The notes beneath the pieces are model-generated. The model saw only the letters and a program-made list of their open reading frames with translations, had not been told where the DNA came from and made no database searches. From G020348385 sp964580235 (GTDB lineage Bacteria > Acidobacteriota > Aminicenantia > Aminicenantales > Aminicenantaceae), in assembly GCA_964580235.1 (NCBI GenBank), contig CAZOJY010000031.1, forward strand, positions 1-29,860: a DNA stretch of 29,860 bases. Reading direction: 5' to 3'. The position numbers were made by a program, and so were the translations under genes. This document shows positions 10,928-18,866 of the stretch, piece after piece (position 1 is the first letter of the stretch; each line of letters starts with the position of its first letter).

Positions 10928-11764
10928 TTAGAATATTTTTTCAGGGACATAAACCACATCATTTTCTTTTAATTGAATATCTTTCTTTTTCCCCTTGATA
11001 ATATCTTTGAGATTCACTTTTTTAACAATCTCTTTTCCATTCTTTTCTATCCTTTTTAATAAAACTCCTCTCTTAGAGGCCCCCTCAGCAAATCCGCCGG
11101 CTTGGGCAATTGCCTGCTGAAGTGTAGGAATATTGCTTCTTTTCACTTGAAAAGCTCCCGGATTTCTGACTCGTCCATGGACATATATCGTAACTGTTTT
11201 ATCCAAGGGGACATTAATAATGTCATCAGGCTCAAGGGGAATATTCAACTTGGAATCCCCTTCTAAAAATAAATCATCTATAGAGATTCTCATAATATTG
11301 CTGTTTCCATTATCTCCCTGTCTTAATATAAAGATTTCATCTCCCGCTTCAGGAGTGAGGCTTCCTGCTTGTGCAATGATCTGAAGAAGAGTCTGGCGCC
11401 CGAGAAGTTCGTAAGACCCTGGCATCCCCACTGCTCCTAAAACCGATACTTGTTTGCTCTGATACTCCCGGATAAACACGGACACCTGAGGATTTTGCAA
11501 ATATTTCTCAAGCAGTTTGCTCAATTTTTGCTCAAGTTCTGTTTTGGCCAAGCCCTCGACCTCGATTTCCCCGAGCAAAGGAAGGGTAATTTTCCCGGAC
11601 TCAGAAACCCGCACCGTCTGATTCAATTCATCAAGACCAAAAACACTGAATTCCAAAAGGTCCCGGGGCCCTATTTTATATTCCATTCTGAGCTCTTGCT
11701 CAGCGGGCAAAAACAGCAAAAACAGAAATAAAAGAGCCGCAGCAAAATAGATAAAGCGTTTCAT
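10928..11764 (-). CDS. Wza-like polysaccharide biosynthesis/export protein
   Basis: The 278-residue protein begins with a signal peptide (MKRFIYFAAALLFLFLLFLP). A Poly_export domain (about residues 27-105, starting EYKIGPRDLLEFSVFG) and two SLBB domains follow (about 107-190 and 195-275, the second starting VTIYVHGRVRNPGAF). Wza-family proteins form the outer-membrane channel for capsule or exopolysaccharide. The frame stays open to 11875, but that start lies inside the upstream kinase gene. I chose the ATG at 11764 because it gives a proper signal peptide and is preceded by an AAGGGGTG ribosome-binding site. No lipobox cysteine is present, and the C-terminal amphipathic helix of Escherichia coli Wza is missing. 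Outer-membrane passage may therefore need a partner, perhaps the beta-barrel protein encoded at 14133-15410. It sits 16 bp after the co-polymerase gene. Confidence 0.92.
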   Translation of the reverse strand: MKRFIYFAAALLFLFLLFLPAEQELRMEYKIGPRDLLEFSVFGLDELNQTVRVSESGKITLPLLGEIEVEGLAKTELEQKLSKLLEKYLQNPQVSVFIREYQSKQVSVLGAVGMPGSYELLGRQTLLQIIAQAGSLTPEAGDEIFILRQGDNGNSNIMRISIDDLFLEGDSKLNIPLEPDDIINVPLDKTVTIYVHGRVRNPGAFQVKRSNIPTLQQAIAQAGGFAEGASKRGVLLKRIEKNGKEIVKKVNLKDIIKGKKKDIQLKENDVVYVPEKIF

Positions 11765-11780
11765 TTCATTCACCCCTTTT

Positions 11781-14063
11781 TTAATTCCCGATATTTTCAG
11801 CGCTATAATCGCTTCCTCGGTAGTACTTGTGATACTTGGAATAATAATAATCCCCTCCTCCTTTTTTCGCCTCATTGAACAAAACGCCTATAATTTTTGC
11901 GTTCGCCCGTTTCAGATGCTCAACGGCGCTTAAAAAAGGCTTTTGTGTCGTTTTTGCTGACTTGACCAATAAAACAATGCCATCTGTCAGGGATGAGAGA
12001 ATGACCGGATCACTTGCTGCAAGAATAGGAGGGCTGTCCAACAAAACGATGTCATAAAGTTTTTGGGTCTCTTCCAACAGCTGCCTCATCCGATCAGAAT
12101 TAAGGAGTTCTGAAGGATTGGGAGGTATAGGACCGCTGGGAATGAGCCATACATTTTCGACATTTGTGAGCTGAACAGCATCCCTGATCGGCACCTTTCC
12201 TGTTAAAAATCCGCTTAATCCCATGATATTTCTCACCTTAAACACACGATGGAGTCGAGGCTTCCTTAAATCGGCGTCTATGATAAGGATTCTCTTTCCG
12301 AGCTGGGAGAATGCTACTCCCATGTTAGCAACATTGGATGTTTTCCCTTCTTCCGGCAGCGCACTGGAAAAAGTGATTGTCTTCGGAGGACTTCCCGCAT
12401 GAGAAAGCAAAATGGAAGTTCTTACGGTTCTGTAATCCTCGGAGAGATAAAACCTTGGATAAAAATGATTGACAAGATCGATACTTTTTATTTCTTTATA
12501 GGCTTCTTTTTCCTTAGAACTTCCTTCTCCATACGAATAAGAATATCCATACCCCGAATGATAGCCGTATTTTCTTTTCCGTTTAGCCCCATCTGGAGAC
12601 AGGTAGGGGATCACTCCGATAGATGGCAGGCCTGCCAACTGCTCTATTTCCTCAGGCCCTTTAATCGTATTATCCAAATATTCTAAAAGAAAACAAAGGC
12701 TGCCCCCTCCAAAAACGCTTATCAACAATGCCAGAACGAAATTCAGTTTTTTGTTTGGAGAAACGGGGCTTTTAGGAACTTTTGCTTTGTCGATTGTGCT
12801 GACACTGCTGGTTTTAAACCCGCCCAACCGTGCAGATACCAAGGCTTCATTTTCTCTCTCTACTAGAGTATTCAGAAGTTTTCTTTTGTTTTCAACCTCT
12901 ATCTTCAAACTGTTGTAAAGGATGGCATTGGAGTTCATCCTGGACACATTTGTTCTTTGTTGATCAAGCAAATTCTTAAGAAATCCTTCTTTTTTCAAGG
13001 CTGAGTGGTATTCTGACTCAGCAGAATCCACTGCTTTTTTCAGCTCTTTTTTCATGCTATCCAGCTTTGCCTTGAGTTGCACCATCTCTGGATAAGTGGA
13101 TTTAAAGATTTCGCTTTTCTCCTCATACTCGTTCAACATATTGGTGTATTCTGCCTTGAGCTGATGAATCACCGGATCGTTCACGAACCGGGGGACCGAA
13201 TCCAAACTCGAATCTTTAAGCTCGAGATAGACTGCCTCTGCCTTGATCCGGTCAATCTGGGCCTCGGTATAGGCTTGATTTAAGTCAGCAAACTTACTGA
13301 CTGCTGTGCTCTCAGTGTCGTTCAAAAAGAAAAGCTTTTTTTCCTTTCCATACCTCTGGAGTTCTCTTTCCTTCGCATCGAGATCTGCATTTAAATTTCC
13401 AATGGATTCGCTCAGGAAATCTGAGGCCTGTTGAGTCGTTTCGTAACGTTTTTCGATGGAAAAACTAATAAATTCCGCGGCAAGAGTATTGACTATCTTA
13501 GTCGCTAGAACCGGAAAGGGAGAAGTATAGCTTACCTTAACAACTTTTGTCTCACGTATCGGAGAAACCTCGATGTTTCGTCGTACTCTCTCTGCAGCAG
13601 CGGAATAAGGATTTAACTCTTCTAATAAGTCCGACTCCGTTTCTTGGGGTTTTTTGTTCGGAAAAATCCATTTCAGGGACAGGAGATTTTTTGCAAAACC
13701 GGAAATATTGAATGATTTTTTCGCTGGGCTAAATTCAGGACGTGAAGGCAGATTCAGATTTCTTGCCACTCTCTCTGCTAGAGATTCACTTTTAAGCAGG
13801 ACAAGCTGGGTATTGAAGAACCTTAAATTATTGAATTGGCTGCGCAATCCAAATTCATTTTCCATACTCAATACTTTGGAAGTCTCATTTTCTATAAGCA
13901 GAGTAGCAGTGGCTTTGTATTGGGGGGTAGTCGTGAATGTCCGCATCCCTATGATTAAAAAAACAATGACTCCAGAAATAATTATCACCCATTTCCTCTT
14001 TACAATCACCCTCCAGAGCTCTAACAAATCAACCTTTTCTTCTTTTTCCTCATCAAAATCCAT
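11781..14063 (-). CDS. Wzc-like polysaccharide co-polymerase with BY-kinase domain
   Basis: The protein is an inner-membrane chain-length and assembly factor fused to a bacterial tyrosine autokinase. Membrane helix 1 is at about 25-42 and helix 2 at about 440-460, preceded by the proline-rich KSPVSPNKK signature. The long periplasmic part between them (about 205-410) is rich in coiled coil. The cytoplasmic kinase has Walker A SALPEEGKTS (K574), Walker A' IIDADLRKP (D596, D598) and Walker B VLLDSPP (D676). It ends in a tyrosine cluster with Y739-741, Y744, Y747, Y748 and Y753. Cycles of phosphorylation of that cluster control assembly in known Wzc proteins. A second Tyr/Gly/Ser-rich stretch (499-511) precedes the kinase domain, which is unusual. 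A REP-like hairpin lies just upstream of the gene. Confidence 0.95.
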   Translation of the reverse strand: MDFDEEKEEKVDLLELWRVIVKRKWVIIISGVIVFLIIGMRTFTTTPQYKATATLLIENETSKVLSMENEFGLRSQFNNLRFFNTQLVLLKSESLAERVARNLNLPSRPEFSPAKKSFNISGFAKNLLSLKWIFPNKKPQETESDLLEELNPYSAAAERVRRNIEVSPIRETKVVKVSYTSPFPVLATKIVNTLAAEFISFSIEKRYETTQQASDFLSESIGNLNADLDAKERELQRYGKEKKLFFLNDTESTAVSKFADLNQAYTEAQIDRIKAEAVYLELKDSSLDSVPRFVNDPVIHQLKAEYTNMLNEYEEKSEIFKSTYPEMVQLKAKLDSMKKELKKAVDSAESEYHSALKKEGFLKNLLDQQRTNVSRMNSNAILYNSLKIEVENKRKLLNTLVERENEALVSARLGGFKTSSVSTIDKAKVPKSPVSPNKKLNFVLALLISVFGGGSLCFLLEYLDNTIKGPEEIEQLAGLPSIGVIPYLSPDGAKRKRKYGYHSGYGYSYSYGEGSSKEKEAYKEIKSIDLVNHFYPRFYLSEDYRTVRTSILLSHAGSPPKTITFSSALPEEGKTSNVANMGVAFSQLGKRILIIDADLRKPRLHRVFKVRNIMGLSGFLTGKVPIRDAVQLTNVENVWLIPSGPIPPNPSELLNSDRMRQLLEETQKLYDIVLLDSPPILAASDPVILSSLTDGIVLLVKSAKTTQKPFLSAVEHLKRANAKIIGVLFNEAKKGGGDYYYSKYHKYYRGSDYSAENIGN

Positions 14064-14083
14064 TTTTCTTTCTCCTTAGAAAT

Positions 14084-14127
14084 TGGGGACAGGTACCGAT
14101 TTTTTTTGAAATCGGTAACGTGTCCCT
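14084..14127 (-). repeat. REP-like palindrome between the barrel gene and the co-polymerase gene
   Basis: An imperfect inverted repeat: GGGACAGGTACCGATTT on the left pairs with AAATCGGTAACGTGTCCC on the right, with one bulge. The same half-sites occur four times at 18703-18785, so this is a repeat family rather than a gene-specific hairpin. It fills most of the 69-bp gap and could attenuate readthrough or stabilise one side of the mRNA. Confidence 0.8.
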
Positions 14128-14132
14128 GAATT

Positions 14133-15410
14133 TTAAAAATCATACGTAATATATCCACCAACAAACATCCGTTTTCTACTCTCTGCGTAATAATTCGAAT
14201 CTCGTTCCCAGAAATTGAGCATCACTCCTAAACCTGTATTTTTAACAATCCTGAAAACGAACCCTACCACTTGCGCACGATAAATGTCCTTCCTTTTCAT
14301 CTCTTCTGTGCCGCCATCTGGAGTAGGCAGAGCGGTCGCTTCAGGATAAAAAGCTTCTCCATAACTCAAAGAATAATCAATCCTTAAGAATCTGGTTAAA
14401 TAAAGAGAGATCCCAGCTCCATATCTGTCTTCATTGAAAAATATGTTGTTTGTCCAATAGGAAAAATGACAGTCTCTTTTATAATTTAGGCGAAATCCAA
14501 AACTTTTTAGTCTGAAATCAAGACCTGTATCACCAACAAGACCAGAAAAACCTTTTTTGTCTCCAACTCGCGGAGTAAGTTTTTTATAGCCCAAAGACAA
14601 TTTGCCGCGCACTTTTCCTAGCAAAGGAAATTGAATCCCGCCATGAACTTGGTAAGATTCAGAATCCCTCCATTTGGATTCTGGATAGACGAATCTGTAT
14701 TCTGTATACGCTGCTCTAAAAATTATATAGCTCTTTGATAAAATTCTGTAATAAAACTCAAAACTCCCGTTTCTCTCCTCACGGTTCAAGGCGAGGGAAA
14801 GATCGATATCCCCTTGGTGAATTGTGATATCTTCATAAGAAATTCTTGTGGATGAAGCCGAAATCCCGAATGATGTCCTCCAACCTGTCTCGTAAAACAG
14901 CTTCCCTACATAATTTTCAAGAATTTCATTTGCCCGTACATCAAACTCACTCGAAGCTCTCCGCCTTCTGCTGCTTTTTGAATATGTCCCTGTTAGGACA
15001 AAACGGTTGAACAATAGTAATTTGATTTCCGGAGATATGGAATTATTCCAGCGCCTTTCTCTCTTTTGTTCGTGATAATAGACAAACTCAGGATTTTCTG
15101 TCAGGGAGAGAATCAAGAAGCTGGGAAAAAGCACGTGGACTTTAACTACTGGGGAAAATGTCCCTGTGAAGTCAGAAGCAGGATCGTCTTCCCCGTGTTG
15201 ATAGTATACATTGTCATCATATCCGATATCTTTTAATTGAATAAGCGGGGAGATCCTGAAGGGACCAAGACGCCATTTACTTCGTCTAACAATCTCTTTT
15301 TGTTCCAACTTAAATGATTTATATCCTTGTCCATATATAGAAAACGAAAACAATAAAGATAGCAAAAATAATACAAGCGAATGAGAAAATGCAACTAGTA
15401 TTTTTTTCAT
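14133..15410 (-). CDS. Predicted outer-membrane beta-barrel protein of the polysaccharide locus
   Basis: The 425-residue protein has a signal peptide (about 1-28, ending SFSIYGQG). A long series of alternating hydrophobic/polar strands follows, with many Tyr, Phe, Arg and Ser residues, and the chain ends in YITYDF. A C-terminal phenylalanine is a usual signal for barrel insertion by the BAM complex. No enzyme motif is seen. Barrel proteins of this kind often sit beside Wza/Wzc genes in exopolysaccharide loci and may form a secretion porin or anchor the polymer. It is about 70 bp before the co-polymerase gene, separated by a REP-like palindrome, and about 210 bp after the dehydratase gene. I cannot name a specific family with certainty; the barrel call comes from composition and both termini. 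Confidence 0.72.
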   Translation of the reverse strand: MKKILVAFSHSLVLFLLSLLFSFSIYGQGYKSFKLEQKEIVRRSKWRLGPFRISPLIQLKDIGYDDNVYYQHGEDDPASDFTGTFSPVVKVHVLFPSFLILSLTENPEFVYYHEQKRERRWNNSISPEIKLLLFNRFVLTGTYSKSSRRRRASSEFDVRANEILENYVGKLFYETGWRTSFGISASSTRISYEDITIHQGDIDLSLALNREERNGSFEFYYRILSKSYIIFRAAYTEYRFVYPESKWRDSESYQVHGGIQFPLLGKVRGKLSLGYKKLTPRVGDKKGFSGLVGDTGLDFRLKSFGFRLNYKRDCHFSYWTNNIFFNEDRYGAGISLYLTRFLRIDYSLSYGEAFYPEATALPTPDGGTEEMKRKDIYRAQVVGFVFRIVKNTGLGVMLNFWERDSNYYAESRKRMFVGGYITYDF

Positions 15411-15443
15411 TCTATCCCCTTATAAAAATTGTTTTCTATTTTC

Positions 15444-15529
15444 TGGTTCTCTTCCATTTTGTGTGGGCATTTCTTTTAAGGTATTTCTTTTTCCATTAGA
15501 GCTTACCCACACAAAATGGAAGAGAACCA
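15444..15529. mobile_element. MITE-like element with 24-bp perfect terminal inverted repeats
   Basis: Arms 15444-15467 (starting TGGTTCTCTTCC) and 15506-15529 (ending GGAAGAGAACCA) are exact reverse complements, separated by 38 nt. The sequence ATTTTC is present directly on both outer sides (15438-15443 and 15530-15535), as expected of a 6-bp target-site duplication. There is no coding capacity, so it would need a transposase in trans. As RNA it would form a 24-bp hairpin between the dehydratase and barrel genes. The flanks are AT-rich, so the duplication could be chance. Confidence 0.6.
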
Positions 15530-15623
15530 ATTTTCTAAATTTCTTAGATTTGATATTTTTCTGCGTTAAACCTTAAACCCGCCTTAAGTATTGAGTTTCC
15601 AGCTTATAAGGATAGACCCCAAA

Positions 15624-17501
15624 TTAGTCAAATCCTCTCTCCCTGTTATATCCGATTTCCATCCCCTCCAGATTTTCTATTAAACTTCTTTCATCACACT
15701 TATAAGCAGCTCTTAATAAGGAGTTCAACTCTCTTGAAAATTGACTCATATCAATATGAAGAGGAGGAGCTATGAATATCTTCTGAAAATGAGTTGCTTT
15801 CATTCTTTCTTCATCAACCAGAGTTTCTTCATAGAGTTTTTCTCCTGGCCTGAGACCAGTAAATTTGATATCAATTTCACTATCTGCAAATCCAGATAAC
15901 CTGATTAAATGCTTGGCTAGATCCGCTATTTTTATGGGCTTTCCCATATCAAGAACAAATATATCGCCACTTTTTCCGATTGTCCCTACTTGGATGATAA
16001 GCTGTACAGCCTCAGAAATTGACATAAAGTATCTTTCAACATCAGGATGAGTTACAGTAATTGGCCCGCCGCGAGCTATCTGGTTTTGAAACAGAGGGAC
16101 CACGCTTCCTCTGCTCCCTAGCACATTTCCAAATCTAACACAGGAAAACTTTGTATCATTCTTCAAAGCTATATCCTGAATAATAATCTCTCCAACCTTT
16201 TTTGAGGCGCCCATAATGCTTGTTGGATTCACAGCTTTGTCAGTAGAGATATAGATGCAACTTTTTACTCCATATTTAACGGCTAGATTAGCGACATTTT
16301 TAGTACCTAAAACATTATTTTGTATGGCTTCTGATATATTGAATTCCATCAAAGGTACATGTTTATGAGCAGCAGCATGGAATATGACTTCTGGATGACT
16401 TCTCTTAAAGATATATTCAAGCCTTTCCAAATTTCTGATATCTACAATCAGTGGGCTTAAATCACAACTCTTGGATTCTCCGTTAAGCTCAGAATTAATT
16501 TCAAAAATACTGTTCTCATCCTTATCAACTAAAATTAATTCTTTGGGCCATAAAGTAACAAGCTGCCTACAGAGTTCAGATCCAATTGAGCCGCCTGCAC
16601 CAGTGACCAAAATCCGTTTGTTTCTATAATGATTGGTAACTTTGGGCAGATGATTTTCAAAATTGACTACACTTCTTCCTAAAAGATCTTCAATGTTTAT
16701 TTCTCTTATTTTATTTATTCTGACATTGTCATCTAGCATTTCATGCAATCCAGGAACAATTTTTACTTTAATCTTCGCTTCTTCACAGATATCCACAATT
16801 CGTCTTATATCCTTGGATGAAGTATTAGCTATAGTGATTATTGCTTCGTCTATATTATGATTTTTGCCGATTTCTGGAATTTGAGCTGAATTACCTAAGA
16901 CCTTCTTGCCCTGAATCACTGTATTGAATTTAAAAGGATCATCATCCACAAATCCAACAACATTTAACCCAAGATCAACCCTCTGTTTCAATTCTTGTGC
17001 TGCCATATTGCCTGCGCTGCCAGCCCCGATCAGTAGGACTCTCATCGTTTCAATATTATTATGAGTGTTCAATTCTTCTCTCCTGGACAATTCATAGATC
17101 AACCTTTTCAGCATTCTCATCCCGGTAGATCCGAGCAAAGCAAGAAGGAATTCCAGTGTAATAATGCTTACAGGAATTCTTAATAAGGAGAGATGATTGG
17201 GAAGCAATATTCTTCCCAAAAAAAATATCACTGACACAGGAAATAGAGCTTTAAATATTAAAAACGAATCAGAAATAGAAATGTATTTCCATACGATTGA
17301 ATAAACAGAAAAAGCATAAAAAAATAATATTCTCGCGATAACTATATAAGGGAATAGAATCAAGAGTTGTTTTAAATGTATTCCAGAAGGAAGACCTTCA
17401 AATCGAATGAAGTAAGCGGCATAAAAAGAAAAAATAAATATAAAAATATCCAAAAATAGCTGATTTATTTTTTGAAGTAGTGCTTTGCAGTCTAGTTTCA
17501 T
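15624..17501 (-). CDS. Membrane nucleotide-sugar 4,6-dehydratase (WbpM/PglF/CapD family)
   Basis: The first ~135 residues contain about four membrane helices. A CoA-binding-like Rossmann domain follows (VLLIGAGSAGNMAA, 155-168), then the catalytic extended-SDR domain. Its NAD motif is TGAGGSIG (300-307). The active-site region is STDKAVNPTSIMGASKK (419-435), where the usual Tyr of the YxxxK pair is replaced by Met430 with Lys434. That change is the hallmark of WbpM/PglF-type UDP-GlcNAc 4,6-dehydratases, which make UDP-4-keto-6-deoxy-GlcNAc. The length (625 residues) is typical. The neighbouring WbpL-like transferase and SDR reductase fit a QuiNAc/FucNAc initiation pathway. No clear ribosome-binding site precedes the ATG. 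Substrate is inferred from family and context. Confidence 0.92.
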   Translation of the reverse strand: MKLDCKALLQKINQLFLDIFIFIFSFYAAYFIRFEGLPSGIHLKQLLILFPYIVIARILFFYAFSVYSIVWKYISISDSFLIFKALFPVSVIFFLGRILLPNHLSLLRIPVSIITLEFLLALLGSTGMRMLKRLIYELSRREELNTHNNIETMRVLLIGAGSAGNMAAQELKQRVDLGLNVVGFVDDDPFKFNTVIQGKKVLGNSAQIPEIGKNHNIDEAIITIANTSSKDIRRIVDICEEAKIKVKIVPGLHEMLDDNVRINKIREINIEDLLGRSVVNFENHLPKVTNHYRNKRILVTGAGGSIGSELCRQLVTLWPKELILVDKDENSIFEINSELNGESKSCDLSPLIVDIRNLERLEYIFKRSHPEVIFHAAAHKHVPLMEFNISEAIQNNVLGTKNVANLAVKYGVKSCIYISTDKAVNPTSIMGASKKVGEIIIQDIALKNDTKFSCVRFGNVLGSRGSVVPLFQNQIARGGPITVTHPDVERYFMSISEAVQLIIQVGTIGKSGDIFVLDMGKPIKIADLAKHLIRLSGFADSEIDIKFTGLRPGEKLYEETLVDEERMKATHFQKIFIAPPLHIDMSQFSRELNSLLRAAYKCDERSLIENLEGMEIGYNRERGFD

Positions 17502-17602
17502 TGGATTTTTATTAATCTAAGAAAACTATAAATCCCAACATGAGGTTGGTTCGCAATTCTGTTCTTCGATTTGGAATATTTTTTTCTTTGTATGATAGGA
17601 CA

Positions 17603-18622
17603 TCATTTCGAACATGAGGTACTAATTACCCTAGAACTCGATGTGGATATATATAATGAACTCTTTGGTTTCATGTTTTTGACGACTTTATAGGTAATCA
17701 AGAAGCAGATTCCAAATAACACAAACAATGCCAGTTGCCAGATCATTCCATTACTGTATGCAAACAAAGCCAAAATCCCAAAAAACAGTTGGGTTAGGGA
17801 ATACATCAGTGAAACTTTCCAGTGAGGAAGTTTCAATTCATTGCTCAAATATTGATATAAATGACTTCTATGTGCCTTCATAATATTTTCTCCTTTCTTC
17901 AATCTAGAAAAGAGAGTTAACATAGTGTCTGCATAGAATGTGCATAAAAACATAACCATACATAGAAAGGTAGCTAAAGTCGTTGATAGCTTCATAACAA
18001 AAGAGGCAAAGACAAAACCTAAGAATAGACTCCCAGCATCTCCCATAAAAACTTTCGCCTTCGGAAAATTTAATGGCAAAAATCCTAAACAGCTCAAAGA
18101 AATAACCCCACTCATAAAGGCAATATCAGGTTTACTAGCTATAAATAATGTAAAAATCGCTGTGAATCCAAATCCCACAAACCCTGTCAGTCCTGCAATA
18201 CCATCTATTCCATCCATGAAGTTATAAAAATTGGTGGTTCCTGTAACAAACACAATCCAGAACAAAGACACTATTACAGCGATTGCTGAAGCAGGTAATC
18301 CCGTAAACAGACTGACTGTAATTATTGAAAAAATAACTTGAAGCGATAATCTCATTCCCGTTGAAAGATTAAAGCGATCCTCAAACAGACCGACTAACCC
18401 TACAATCCCTGCTAATAATGCAAAGATTTGAAGCCTGGAAAACAAGATCCCGAACAACATAAAACTCAGCCATATTCCAATCCCCCCACTGCGTGGAATA
18501 GGAATTCTATGTGAGCTACGTTTATTCGGCAAATCCAATAGCCCAATACGAAAGCCATATTTCCAAATAAATACTGCACTTGCCGCGCTTAAAAATATTG
18601 GTACCGCAAATATCAACAACAT
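17603..18622 (-). CDS. Polyprenyl-phosphate sugar-1-phosphate transferase (WecA/WbpL/MraY family)
   Basis: This polytopic membrane enzyme starts glycan assembly by moving a HexNAc-1-phosphate from UDP-sugar to undecaprenyl phosphate at the cytoplasmic face. Family motifs are all present: DLPNKRSSHRIPIPRSGG (30-47), NFMDGIDG (134-141), FMGDAGSLFLG (192-202) and the cytoplasmic HRSHLYQYL (251-259). About ten hydrophobic helices can be counted. The length (339 residues) matches WbpL-like members. Placement between the SDR and the WbpM-like dehydratase copies the wbpV-wbpL-wbpM arrangement and suggests use of QuiNAc or FucNAc. The last ~15 residues are Ser/Thr-rich and not conserved in the family. 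A repeat island begins about 15 bp upstream of the start codon. Confidence 0.93.
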   Translation of the reverse strand: MLLIFAVPIFLSAASAVFIWKYGFRIGLLDLPNKRSSHRIPIPRSGGIGIWLSFMLFGILFSRLQIFALLAGIVGLVGLFEDRFNLSTGMRLSLQVIFSIITVSLFTGLPASAIAVIVSLFWIVFVTGTTNFYNFMDGIDGIAGLTGFVGFGFTAIFTLFIASKPDIAFMSGVISLSCLGFLPLNFPKAKVFMGDAGSLFLGFVFASFVMKLSTTLATFLCMVMFLCTFYADTMLTLFSRLKKGENIMKAHRSHLYQYLSNELKLPHWKVSLMYSLTQLFFGILALFAYSNGMIWQLALFVLFGICFLITYKVVKNMKPKSSLYISTSSSRVISTSCSK

Positions 18623-18636
18623 CAGTAATATAATGA

Positions 18637-18689
18637 ATTAACCTGAATTATTCATAAACATGTTTTTTTTAGCGGGATTTAATGCTATA
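18637..18689 (-). repeat. Second, inverted copy of the dispersed ~53-bp repeat
   Basis: Its reverse complement matches window positions 1-54 with about three differences. It sits 15 bp upstream of the WecA-like start codon. The sequence TGAATTATTCAT at its outer end recurs in inverted orientation at 18802-18813, so the two may be the ends of one composite element enclosing the nested palindrome between them. Confidence 0.75.
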
Positions 18690-18696
18690 TGCATTG

Positions 18697-18792
18697 AAAT
18701 CAGGGACATGTACCGGAAATTTAAGGGACACGTTACCGATTTTAAAAAAATCGGTACATGTCCCGAATTTCCGGTAACGTGTCCCTTGATTT
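18697..18792. repeat. Nested REP-like palindromes (REPIN-like)
   Basis: Four half-sites of the type GGGACAxGTxACCG occur: two forward (from 18703 and 18725) and two inverted (ending 18764 and 18785). The inner pair forms a hairpin around the TTTTAAAA centre, and the outer pair continues with AAATTTCC/GGAAATTT-like flanks. The same half-site family is at 14084-14127. Such paired REP sequences are usually mobilised by a REP-associated tyrosine transposase elsewhere; none is in this window. Confidence 0.75.
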
Positions 18793-18818
18793 AAGCTCGT
18801 GCATGAATAATTCAAGGT

Positions 18819-18848
18819 AACCTGGATAATTTGTGGATTATCCAGGTT
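18819..18848 (-). terminator. Perfect 12-bp hairpin after the SDR gene
   Basis: AACCTGGATAAT (18819-18830) and ATTATCCAGGTT (18837-18848) are exact reverse complements around a 6-nt loop. The hairpin lies 18 bp past the stop of the SDR gene at the end of the coupled upstream operon, where a terminator or mRNA-stabilising stem is expected. No T-run follows on the minus strand, so a classical intrinsic terminator is not established. Confidence 0.45.
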
Positions 18849-18866
18849 AAAGGATTTCTCTTTAAA

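Noticed and set aside
11765..11875. Longer N-terminus for the Wza-like protein
   Set aside because: The extra 37 residues overlap the co-polymerase gene and would bury the signal peptide; the ATG at 11764 has its own ribosome-binding site.
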